Shown here: positions 1 through 7,042 of the stretch, piece by piece | Numbering within the stretch: position 1 is the stretch's first letter | Layout: each line of letters starts with the position of its first letter | DNA from: Spirochaetaceae bacterium | GTDB lineage: Bacteria > Spirochaetota > Spirochaetia > Sphaerochaetales > Sphaerochaetaceae | NCBI GenBank assembly: GCA_016649775.1 | Contig: JAENWY010000022.1 | Location: 1-16,478, forward strand | Direction of reading: 5' to 3' | Length of the DNA stretch: 16,478 bases | Notes under the pieces: model-generated | Told to the model about the DNA's origin: nothing | The model's input: the letters and a program-made list of their open reading frames with translations, nothing else | Databases searched by the model: none | Position numbers and translations under genes: made by a program

Positions 1-84
1 ATTTGATAATTCACTATAGCGAATAGCAATATTATTGTTCCAATGACCCAAAAGTGTTTCTAGTACTGAAGATTCATTACTCAT
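1..84 (-). CDS. Start of an unidentified protein (partial, runs off the left edge)
   Basis: The first 28 codons of a gene that continues beyond the window. It begins at an ATG (84-82) and reads MSNESSVLETLLGHWNNN and on to the edge without a stop. An AGGAG ribosome binding site lies about 8 bases upstream, inside the last codons of the hydrogenase gene, and only 4 bases separate that gene's stop from this start. It is therefore very probably the next gene of the hydrogenase operon. The visible residues are too few to assign a family. Its position suggests a partner or accessory of the hydrogenase, but that is inference only. Confidence 0.7.
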   Translation of the reverse strand, partial: MSNESSVLETLLGHWNNNIAIRYSELSN

Positions 85-88
85 TTTT

Positions 89-1540
89 TTAACTCCTAAC
101 AGCCTTAGCTGGAGCTGTAGCTTTGCCACCTCTAAGTTTTAAAGCTAATTTTGGACTTACAATAGTGCCAGGGCCATTAATACAACCACCTTCACATACC
201 ATAACCTCTACCAAATTCGCAACTGGTGCTCTTTTGGGCCAAATTTTCATTCCTCTAAAAGTTTTAGCATCAAGCCCATTAATATACATTGGTCGAAGAG
301 TTACACCTTCTTGTAATCTATGAACTACACATCCTGCAACCCCTTCAGATACTGCAAATTCTCTACAATCCTCAAATGAAGTTGTATCACCCATATCAGA
401 AGCTTCGACTTCTCGAACATCAATATTTTTAGCCATAAATAAAGCGGCTAATTCACTAAAAGTAATAACAGCGTCAACGGTATTTAATCTAACACCTTCA
501 ATTCTTTTAGCTAGACAGGGTCCTATAAAAACAGTTTTACAGGTAGGATCTTTTTCTTTCACCATGCTTGCGATATAACCCATGGGGGATAAAGTTGTAG
601 AGCGTTTTTCTTTTAAAAAAGGAAGATGTCTATTTACCAATTCCATGTAAGAAGGACAACAGGACGTAGTCATATAGTCTTCTCCACCCTCAATCCTTTC
701 TACAACTTCCGCTGCTTCTTTTATTGCTGTAATATTAGCACCTTCGCTAACTTCAACAACTTCATCAAAACCAGCTTGTAATAAACTCTGTTTGATTTGA
801 CCAAGATTTCCAGGGAATTGACCATCAATAGCCGGAGCTATCATAGCAACGACTTTATCTTTCCCTTGTAATAACTTTAAAGCTGAAAACAAACCTGATC
901 TTTCTACAATCGCACCAAACGGACAACTTCTTGTACATTTACCACAACTAATACATTTAGTATAATCAATAATAGCAACGCCTTTATTATTCTTTTTAAT
1001 AGCATCAACAGGACAAGCAGCTTCACAGGGTACAGGTATATGTAAAACACTATGAAAAGGACAAACATCCATACATTTACCACATCTAATACATAATTCT
1101 GCATTAATATGAGCTTTTCCATTAGCAAATGAAATTGCATTTTTAGGACAGTTAACATAACAAGGACGAGCTAAACAACCTCGGCAAGCATCACTAATTA
1201 AATACTGATCATGTGGGCAACTACTACATGCAGTACTAATAGTAGTAATAACAGGAGCAGATGGAATACTTTTGTGCATAATTTCTCTATAGTATTCACT
1301 TAAAGGTTTCATCTCATCATCATCTTTTTCGATATTTACACCCATGAAAGCCATGATTCTATAACGAATCATTGCTCTCTCCTTGTATATGCAACATCTT
1401 ATAGGATCTGTATCTTTAGGAATTATTAAAAAAGGTATTTTATCAATATCCTCTTCTAATGTTCCATTAAAAAACGATTTAAGGACCATTGTGTATACTC
1501 TACTTTTAATACGAGTATATTGATTGTTCATATCTAACAT
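89..1540 (-). CDS. [FeFe] hydrogenase, group B1/B3-like, monomeric
   Basis: Iron-only hydrogenase of 483 residues, expected to be cytoplasmic and to produce or consume H2 with ferredoxin-type electron carriers. Residues 105-206 carry several cysteine clusters: C119/C122/C127/C131, C150/C153/C156/C160, C172/C176 and C196/C199/C202/C206, fitting two to three [4Fe-4S] centres. The H-cluster domain follows: TSCCP at 292-296, with the proton-relay cysteine C294 and ligand C295; SPM...K at 318-328; FIGPC at 338-342; and CEGGC at 449-453. All four cluster-ligand cysteines and the proton-relay cysteine are present, so it should be catalytic. Length and N-terminal architecture match the family known as [FeFe] hydrogenase group B1/B3. 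M4 is an alternative start. It follows a small [2Fe-2S] protein in the same operon. Confidence 0.93.
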   Translation of the reverse strand: MLDMNNQYTRIKSRVYTMVLKSFFNGTLEEDIDKIPFLIIPKDTDPIRCCIYKERAMIRYRIMAFMGVNIEKDDDEMKPLSEYYREIMHKSIPSAPVITTISTACSSCPHDQYLISDACRGCLARPCYVNCPKNAISFANGKAHINAELCIRCGKCMDVCPFHSVLHIPVPCEAACPVDAIKKNNKGVAIIDYTKCISCGKCTRSCPFGAIVERSGLFSALKLLQGKDKVVAMIAPAIDGQFPGNLGQIKQSLLQAGFDEVVEVSEGANITAIKEAAEVVERIEGGEDYMTTSCCPSYMELVNRHLPFLKEKRSTTLSPMGYIASMVKEKDPTCKTVFIGPCLAKRIEGVRLNTVDAVITFSELAALFMAKNIDVREVEASDMGDTTSFEDCREFAVSEGVAGCVVHRLQEGVTLRPMYINGLDAKTFRGMKIWPKRAPVANLVEVMVCEGGCINGPGTIVSPKLALKLRGGKATAPAKAVRS

Positions 1541-1604
1541 ATGTTATTCCGTCCGTTTTGTTTTGTTTTTAATAACTAATTTCTTTATATCTTTCTTTTC
1601 TTTT

Positions 1605-1874
1605 CTAGATTTCGTCTGATAGTAATTTATTTAGTTTATCAGAATTCATATTTCCATGTAATTTACCATTGATCATAACAAATGGTGGTTTTGATTCTAC
1701 ATCTGCATCATTTACAGCTTTACAAGCCTCAAGACATGAACATCCTTCAAATTCAAATCTGTCAAGTAATTCAGGATTTAAGAAATCATTATATAATAAT
1801 AAATCTGCTCCACCTTGCACAAAACATGATGTACCTACACAAATCTTGACAAGTAGTTTATCTCTTTTTTTCAT
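1605..1874 (-). CDS. Small [2Fe-2S] thioredoxin-fold ferredoxin (NuoE C-terminal-like)
   Basis: An 89-residue protein resembling the C-terminal [2Fe-2S] domain of NuoE/HydC-type subunits, without the N-terminal helical domain those subunits carry. In the longer reading from 1886 the likely ligands are C16, C21, C51 and C55 (subtract 4 for the start used here); C49 is an extra cysteine. The motif CVGTSC near the start and PPFVMING after the second cysteine pair are typical of the fold. The start at 1874 is preferred because GGAG lies exactly 6 bases upstream; the ATG at 1886 lies over this ribosome binding site and has none of its own. It sits just upstream of the group B hydrogenase and probably passes electrons to or from it (inference). 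Confidence 0.85.
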   Translation of the reverse strand: MKKRDKLLVKICVGTSCFVQGGADLLLYNDFLNPELLDRFEFEGCSCLEACKAVNDADVESKPPFVMINGKLHGNMNSDKLNKLLSDEI

Positions 1875-1950
1875 ATTTTTCTCCATATCTTATATTGTTC
1901 GTAAGTCTACAATATTTATTCTCTTATTTAAAGTATTATGCATTTCTATA

Positions 1951-3147
1951 TTATAAGTATTCTTGAGAAGTTTCTTTTAAATAATTATCCTCAAGTGCTT
2001 TTCTTAATCTTCCTATAATAGTTCTTCTAATCCCTATTTCAACAGGAATATTTGGATCTTGATGAGCTTCATTAATTTTAGTTCCTACAATAAAATGAAC
2101 CTGATCACTATTTTCTATAATTTCAATAAATTTCTTTACAGGATCATTTGGTAAATCATATACAGGTGTCTTTGCTTCTAAATGGGTTGCTACCTTACTT
2201 AATGTAAGCATTCCTTCTGTTACTAAGGTAATGCCTTCCATATTTGAAGCAGGAGGAACCTCCGAAGACCAGCAAGTCAAATCCACTTTAAGTTTTTTAT
2301 CAAATAACCTACTTACAATTAATGCAGTAGTACCACCGGAAACAATTTTTTTGCCATTAAAAGCTTTTATTTTTTCACCTAAAATTACATCAGATTCCTT
2401 CGAAAAAGGAGGTCCTGTAACAATGAGTGTTCTTCTTGGCTTTCTAACATAAATACAAGAACAAGTAATATCATCACGTGAGGTAAAACCATCAAGATTT
2501 AAAGCTTTATTAACAATTGCTTTTGTTAAACTTTTACTACTAATCTCAGTATTATTTTCAAGTGTTCTCTCGATAAATTTATTAACGCCTCCAATTCTCC
2601 AGCCAAGGGGCATACTTAAGCCTAATCCGGATTGTGTTACACCATCACTTAACATCAATAATCTATCACCTATTTCAAGATTAAAAGTTTGTCTATGTAA
2701 CAGTTCTTTCTTAAATGCACCTTTTCTTTGTAAATCAATAGTTTCGCCAGTCCAAGGAATATTTTTTGGTCCTTGAAAGAAAAGTGCAGGAGGATTGTCA
2801 TATTCTAAAAAGTTAACAATAATCTTCTCTGCTGTATTATCATATCTAATATCTGCTATAGAAAATGTTGAATAACTAATTTTTCTTTCCTTGCATACAG
2901 GAAGTGTATCCATAATTATCTTAGCGGAGTGAGTCAAATCCATTGGTGAAAAACTTAGGTTGTGAGCCATATGCGCGGTTAATGATGCTAGCACGTTTGC
3001 TTTTACACCAGAACCCAAGCCATCACTTAAAATAGCAACAATTTGATTTCTATCAGGATTTCTACTTAAGAGAAATACATCTCCACCAATTTTCTGTCCA
3101 TGTTTATAAACTTGCGAATAATCAACATCTATAAAAATGTCGTTCAC
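1951..3147 (-). CDS. SpoIIE-type serine phosphatase linked to the sensory hydrogenase
   Basis: A 398-residue PP2C/SpoIIE-family phosphatase. The metal-binding motifs are visible: GGD at 21-23, SDGLGSG at 41-47, SDGVTQSG at 167-174 and DD at 225-226. The remaining ~150 residues (about 240-390) form a second domain beginning RRTLIVTGPP, characteristic of the phosphatases that accompany sensory [FeFe] hydrogenases; its role is not clear from sequence. Its ATG overlaps the stop of the sensory hydrogenase by 4 bases (ATGA), indicating translational coupling and probably a working pair. Family knowledge suggests it removes a phosphate from a regulatory protein such as an anti-sigma antagonist. No such partner is visible in the window, so the target is unknown. 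Confidence 0.9.
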   Translation of the reverse strand: MNDIFIDVDYSQVYKHGQKIGGDVFLLSRNPDRNQIVAILSDGLGSGVKANVLASLTAHMAHNLSFSPMDLTHSAKIIMDTLPVCKERKISYSTFSIADIRYDNTAEKIIVNFLEYDNPPALFFQGPKNIPWTGETIDLQRKGAFKKELLHRQTFNLEIGDRLLMLSDGVTQSGLGLSMPLGWRIGGVNKFIERTLENNTEISSKSLTKAIVNKALNLDGFTSRDDITCSCIYVRKPRRTLIVTGPPFSKESDVILGEKIKAFNGKKIVSGGTTALIVSRLFDKKLKVDLTCWSSEVPPASNMEGITLVTEGMLTLSKVATHLEAKTPVYDLPNDPVKKFIEIIENSDQVHFIVGTKINEAHQDPNIPVEIGIRRTIIGRLRKALEDNYLKETSQEYL

Positions 3148-4952
3148 AGTAAATCCTCCTCATTGTCAATTGTAAAACCATCTTCCTCGCTTGATGAAGG
3201 AACTTGAAAGGCTTCAATCAAAGAATTTAAGGTAATCTCAGTATCTGCGGCATTTTCACCTAACAGAGAAGCAATCTGTTGTACAGTTTGCAAACTCCTT
3301 TGAATAACTACTTCAGCCTTATTTACTACAGTCTCTCTTCTAACAGTAGGAGAAGTTACATCTTCAAAAATAGCACCAACTAATTGATGATTTTCAATTG
3401 AGAAGAAGGAAACACGTAAGAACTTACCATTATGTCTTAGCCTATATTGTTGACTCTTTTTTCTGTTAAATTGTTCTCTAAACTTATCAGTAAAAGAAAC
3501 AAATCGTTCTAAAGGAAGTCCACCAATTAAACTCAATATATCCTCATCTATTTCAACTTCCATATCACCGAATAATGATATAAAAATCGAATTACAATCA
3601 ACAATATTTAATTTATCATCGACCATAACAACACCAAGAGGAATAGTTCTTAATAGAACATCAATCTTTGTTTGAGCTTCTTTCCTCATTTTAGTTACGC
3701 ACATTTCACCTTCAGCCATTCCTTCAAGAAAAGCAATCGCCATATCTCTACATGAATTGTAACCACAACCACCACAATTTAACTGATCGGCTTCAACATA
3801 TTTACCTAAACTTTCTAAGGCTCCTTTTATTTGTTCTTCACTATATTTCTTTTTTACAAAACATCTGTCAGCATTAACACTTACTTTTAATAAGCCATAT
3901 CCTTCATCAAGAGCCTTTAAAACAAAGTCATGAGGAATGCTAAATAAATTTCCTTCTTTAATTCTTTTTGAAGTATATTCAACTGAAGCTTTCTTTTTCT
4001 TAGATATACTTCTATCTTTTTGTGTACCAGGTCCATTTATGCATCCACCATCACAAGATAATAGCTCTAAAAAAGTATCTAGGGGTTCTGAAGTTAATAG
4101 ATTATCGAGAGAAGATTCAATTTGCTTATTTCCACTTGCAGCAACAGCAACATCTTGATAAACATTATCACCACAAGAAAGGGATGAAATCATACCACCT
4201 TCAATTGAATAAGCTGTTGTCCTCGCTGCCTTAGCAGGAACAAAACGAGGCCGTGTTTCAAGATTTGAATTTAAACGAAGAGTTAATTCATTTAAATTAA
4301 GTTTGTCTTCATTTAGCCATGTCCTAAATTCATCAAAAGTTAATGAATAATTAGGATAACCAGGATGAGAATCAGCCTCACTTTTTTTTGCAATGCAAGG
4401 ACCAATGAATACAATTCCTATATTTTCTCCGTAAATTTCTCTAAGATAAGCACAATGCATTTGTAAAGGAGAAGGAAGAGGAGAGAGATTTTTTCTTAAA
4501 GAAGGATAATATTTATTAACATGATCAACAACAGAAGGACATGCTGTTGATATCCAAGGACAATTCCCATTATGATTTTTTGAATATTCATCTATGCTAG
4601 CACTTACAAGTGCAGCCCCAATTGCAGTTTCACTTATAAAGGAAAATCCTAATTTCTCAAGTGCCACTAAGACAGCGTCTTCATTTCCTTGAAATTCTGC
4701 TGAAAAAGAGGGGGCTAATGAACAATACATAGGAGCACCACTCTTCATAAACATTCTAACACGAGATAAATCGGAACGAATTTTTTTGGCAGTAGATGGA
4801 CAAACATCAACACATACACCACAGTAAATACATCTTTCATGTATAATAATTGCATTTCCATCTTTAACTTGGATAGCTTTAACAGGACAAGCTCTGACGC
4901 ATTTATAGCAATCTCGGCATTCAGTTAACTCTGTATAAATCGGATGTATCAT
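3144..4952 (-). CDS. hydS: Sensory [FeFe] hydrogenase with Fe-S and PAS domains (group C type)
   Basis: A 602-residue modular protein. Residues 12-51 hold two [4Fe-4S] motifs (C12/C15/C18/C22 and C41/C44/C47/C51). Residues ~75-310 form the H-cluster domain with STACPS at 135-140, FIGPC at 182-186 and CDGGC at 300-304. The position that is a proton-relay cysteine in catalytic enzymes is alanine here (A137), a known mark of slow, sensory group C hydrogenases. A third Fe-S domain follows (C393/C396/C401/C418, NCGGCGYNSC), then a PAS-like domain (~430-535) and an acidic tail. It has no kinase or cyclase output domain of its own; the coupled SpoIIE phosphatase is the likely output. The AGGGG ribosome binding site 6 bases upstream supports the start. 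The symbol follows sensory hydrogenases in other bacteria. Confidence 0.9.
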   Translation of the reverse strand: MIHPIYTELTECRDCYKCVRACPVKAIQVKDGNAIIIHERCIYCGVCVDVCPSTAKKIRSDLSRVRMFMKSGAPMYCSLAPSFSAEFQGNEDAVLVALEKLGFSFISETAIGAALVSASIDEYSKNHNGNCPWISTACPSVVDHVNKYYPSLRKNLSPLPSPLQMHCAYLREIYGENIGIVFIGPCIAKKSEADSHPGYPNYSLTFDEFRTWLNEDKLNLNELTLRLNSNLETRPRFVPAKAARTTAYSIEGGMISSLSCGDNVYQDVAVAASGNKQIESSLDNLLTSEPLDTFLELLSCDGGCINGPGTQKDRSISKKKKASVEYTSKRIKEGNLFSIPHDFVLKALDEGYGLLKVSVNADRCFVKKKYSEEQIKGALESLGKYVEADQLNCGGCGYNSCRDMAIAFLEGMAEGEMCVTKMRKEAQTKIDVLLRTIPLGVVMVDDKLNIVDCNSIFISLFGDMEVEIDEDILSLIGGLPLERFVSFTDKFREQFNRKKSQQYRLRHNGKFLRVSFFSIENHQLVGAIFEDVTSPTVRRETVVNKAEVVIQRSLQTVQQIASLLGENAADTEITLNSLIEAFQVPSSSEEDGFTIDNEEDLL

Positions 4953-4961
4953 CTAAAGCCC

Positions 4962-5207
4962 CTATTTATTTAATTCTCGTTCAACAAGATCTACAAGACA
5001 ATCAGGATCAAGTCCTTCAAAAGAATTCCCATTAATTTTAATATTTGGGCCATTTTTACAATTGGCTAAACACAAATGGCCTACTAATTCCACATAATCT
5101 TCTAAATTATTTTCACTAATATAGTTTTCCATATTCTCTAAAGCTTTGGAATTACCTCGAGCAAAACATGAACTCCCCATACACAGTTCTACTTTAACCT
5201 TGTTCAT
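4962..5207 (-). CDS. Small [2Fe-2S] thioredoxin-fold ferredoxin, first gene of the hydrogen operon
   Basis: An 81-residue protein with four cysteines spaced as in the [2Fe-2S] thioredoxin-like domain of NuoE: C9, C14, C46 and C50 (CMGSSC, then CLANC), followed by GPNIKING, the conserved turn after the cluster. It lacks the N-terminal NuoE helices and so is a free-standing electron carrier or redox relay. It opens the operon: AAAGGA precedes the ATG, and only 9 bases separate its stop from the sensory hydrogenase start. It is clearly related to, but diverged from, the second small protein at 1605-1874, so each hydrogenase has its own small [2Fe-2S] partner gene directly upstream. Confidence 0.87.
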   Translation of the reverse strand: MNKVKVELCMGSSCFARGNSKALENMENYISENNLEDYVELVGHLCLANCKNGPNIKINGNSFEGLDPDCLVDLVERELNK

Positions 5208-5253
5208 TTTACTATCCTTTGATTTTGATTGTTTTAATTTTTTGCCAAATCAT

Positions 5254-5293
5254 ATTATACTAAATTAATATTACCTCCATATTATTAATTTAG
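5254..5293 (-). promoter_or_regulatory. Hydrogen-operon promoter region with 11-bp inverted repeat
   Basis: In the 87-base gap between rex and the hydrogen operon, a perfect -10 hexamer TATAAT (5259-5254 on the minus strand) lies directly next to a perfect inverted repeat with 11-base arms (5260-5270 and 5283-5293) around a 12-base centre. No good -35 hexamer is found at 17-18 bases. The repeat therefore occupies the place where a -35 and spacer would lie, as expected for an operator or activator site. The arms (CTAAATTAATA) do not resemble the Rex consensus. The promoter assignment is by eye. Confidence 0.5.
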
Positions 5294-5294
5294 A

Positions 5295-5954
5295 CTACCA
5301 CTCATCATCTGGAAGATTTTCTTTATTATCAATTTTTGTTCTAAGTTTTTGTGCTAATATAGCAAAGTGAGTTGCAAGATCAGTTCTCTGAACTGCAATT
5401 CTACTTGGTAATCTTAAATCAGTAGGAACAAAACTCCAAATAGCTTTAATACCGCACTTAACTAATAATTCGGCTGTAACCTGAGCTTGAGGAACAGGTA
5501 CTGCTAAAATAGCAATATTAATTCTATTTTCAATAATATACTCTTCCATTTTAACTAAAGGTTTTATTTCAACTTTTCCTACAAAAACACCACTTTTAGC
5601 AGGATCTTTATCAAAGGCTGCAACAATTTGAAAACCATAATTATCAAAGCCTTCATATGATATCAAAGCTTTTCCAAGATTACCTGCACCAATGATTATA
5701 GCATCAGTTACATTATCCCATCCAAGGGAATATGTAAGAGATTCAATTAAATCAACAACGTTGAATCCAACTTTTGGTTTACCTTCAATTCCTGAAAATG
5801 ATAAATCCTTTCTGACTTGAATTGGATTTAATCCTAAATCTTTTGCCAAAATTGTAGCAGAAATAGTCTCTCGACCTTCTTCATTATATTTTTTCATCAA
5901 TCTCAAGTAAGACGGAAATCTCTTAATTGTTGGAATCGGAATCTTATGTTTCAC
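5295..5954 (-). CDS. rex: Redox-sensing transcriptional repressor Rex
   Basis: A 219-residue Rex protein, a dimeric repressor that leaves its operator when NADH/NAD+ rises. The N-terminal winged helix includes IPIPTIKRFPSYLR (5-18) and the recognition region around NPIQVRKDLS (43-52). The Rossmann fold has GAGNLG at 89-94 and AFDKD at 113-117. Length is typical. The start codon is GTG (5954-5952), chosen because GGAG lies exactly 6 bases upstream. It overlaps the end of ispH by 11 bases, so the two are co-transcribed and rex translation may depend on ispH. The hydrogen operon begins only 87 bases downstream, a natural regulatory target, though no recognisable Rex operator is seen there. Confidence 0.95.
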   Translation of the reverse strand: MKHKIPIPTIKRFPSYLRLMKKYNEEGRETISATILAKDLGLNPIQVRKDLSFSGIEGKPKVGFNVVDLIESLTYSLGWDNVTDAIIIGAGNLGKALISYEGFDNYGFQIVAAFDKDPAKSGVFVGKVEIKPLVKMEEYIIENRINIAILAVPVPQAQVTAELLVKCGIKAIWSFVPTDLRLPSRIAVQRTDLATHFAILAQKLRTKIDNKENLPDDEW

Positions 5955-6810
5955 TATATGCTCCTCTTAAAGTTTCTAAAATTTCATCTATAATAAATGT
6001 GGGTGTTGATGTACCAGTAGCAATTCCTATCCTCTTTACACCTAACAAAGAATGGGGGATTTCTTCCTTTGAATTAATTCGATATACAGGTTTTCCAAAA
6101 TTTTCTGCATGCAATTTTAAACTATTAGTATTTGAACTATTTTCTCCACCAATAACTATTATGCAATCCGTGGATTTTGAAAGAGCCTCTATTTCTATTT
6201 GTCTTCTTTTTGTACTAGCACAAGGCGAATTTGCAATAACAACCTCTCGTTTATCATTTTTCAACTTATACAATTTTTCGTATATAACTTTTGCCATTGT
6301 TAAGGGAAAGGTTGATTGCATAACTACAAACAAAGGCTTTTCATTTTCTAAATTATCTAAATCAGCTACATCAGAAACTAATGATTTAGTATGGGAAGTT
6401 TCAACACTGTAAAGGAATTCAGCTTCTGGATGATTCTTTTTGGCAATAATAACAATATGATACTTTTTATCAGCTTCTTTAATAAAATTTTGCTCTTGTA
6501 TAACAATTGGACAAGTAGCATCAACGACTATAAAGCCTTTTTTTAAAATCCACCGTAATAAATCATCCCTAACACCATGAGCTCGAAGAACAATAATACC
6601 AGGTATTGCAGTAGCAATATCTTTTTCCTCAAGAACAATAACTCCTAAATCATTAAGCTTTTGAATAGCTCGATTATTATGAATTAAATTCCCTAGAGAA
6701 TAAACTTTTTTATTGTTTTCTTTTCCCCATTGAATAGAGTTATACATTTTTTGCATTGCACTAGATACGCCACTACAATAACTTAGGTATTTAGACATTA
6801 TTATTTTCAA
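5944..6810 (-). CDS. ispH: 4-hydroxy-3-methylbut-2-enyl diphosphate reductase (IspH)
   Basis: Last enzyme of the MEP isoprenoid pathway, a cytosolic Fe-S protein making IPP and DMAPP from HMBPP. The three cluster cysteines are C12 (YCSGV), C100 (DATCP) and C197 (NSPCAST). Substrate-binding residues are visible at H44, H78, HPE 127-129, SSN 225-227 and TSTP 267-270. At 288 residues it has the usual size. The first motif is YCSGV rather than the more common FCxGV, a mild variation. The annotated start is a TTG (6810-6808), favoured because GGAG lies 7 bases upstream; an in-frame ATG four codons later (6798) is possible but has 19-base spacing. It is the promoter-proximal gene of an ispH-rex pair. 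Confidence 0.95.
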   Translation of the reverse strand: MKIIMSKYLSYCSGVSSAMQKMYNSIQWGKENNKKVYSLGNLIHNNRAIQKLNDLGVIVLEEKDIATAIPGIIVLRAHGVRDDLLRWILKKGFIVVDATCPIVIQEQNFIKEADKKYHIVIIAKKNHPEAEFLYSVETSHTKSLVSDVADLDNLENEKPLFVVMQSTFPLTMAKVIYEKLYKLKNDKREVVIANSPCASTKRRQIEIEALSKSTDCIIVIGGENSSNTNSLKLHAENFGKPVYRINSKEEIPHSLLGVKRIGIATGTSTPTFIIDEILETLRGAYSET

Positions 6811-6842
6811 AAAATTACTCCATATATTAATTTCTTTATAAA

Positions 6843-6871
6843 ATTATACTAGCTTTTTATCTTTTTAGCAA
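6843..6871 (-). promoter_or_regulatory. Promoter of ispH-rex
   Basis: On the minus strand TTGCTA (6871-6866) and TATAAT (6848-6843) are separated by exactly 17 bases. The -10 is perfect and the -35 matches four of six consensus positions. The predicted transcript starts about 30 bases before the ispH start codon. Confidence 0.72.
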
Positions 6872-6910
6872 ACAGATAAAAAAATATTAAATGAATTAGT
6901 ATATAAAAAT

Positions 6911-7012
6911 CCCCTTAAATGAATAAAAATACAGGGAATCATATATGTGGATAGGTGAAAAATACACCACCCATATTATAAGAACCATTGTAAAATACTC
7001 GAATAAGGGGAA
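6911..7012 (-). other. Structured intergenic segment downstream of secF
   Basis: Between secF and ispH, the minus-strand sequence can form a closing stem TCCCCTTA/TAAGGGGA followed by ATTTTTAT. Inside it is a smaller interrupted hairpin with a GGTG/CACC core around TATTTTT. The outer loop is about 85 bases, too long for an ordinary intrinsic terminator, but the T-run after the closing stem suggests it ends yajC-secDF transcription or is a small structured RNA. I recognise no known RNA family. Nothing else is seen in the 232-base gap apart from the ispH promoter. Confidence 0.35.
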
Positions 7013-7042
7013 TTATTTATATAAAATAATTAAATTAACTAA

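Noticed and set aside
5208..5294. Classical Rex operator upstream of the hydrogen operon
   Set aside because: It was sought because rex is adjacent, but no TTGTGA/TCACAA or TTGTTAA/TTAACAA palindrome is present.
5927..6412. Plus-strand open frame of 161 codons antisense to ispH
   Set aside because: ispH on the opposite strand has every family motif. The antisense frame has no recognisable domain and no ribosome binding site.
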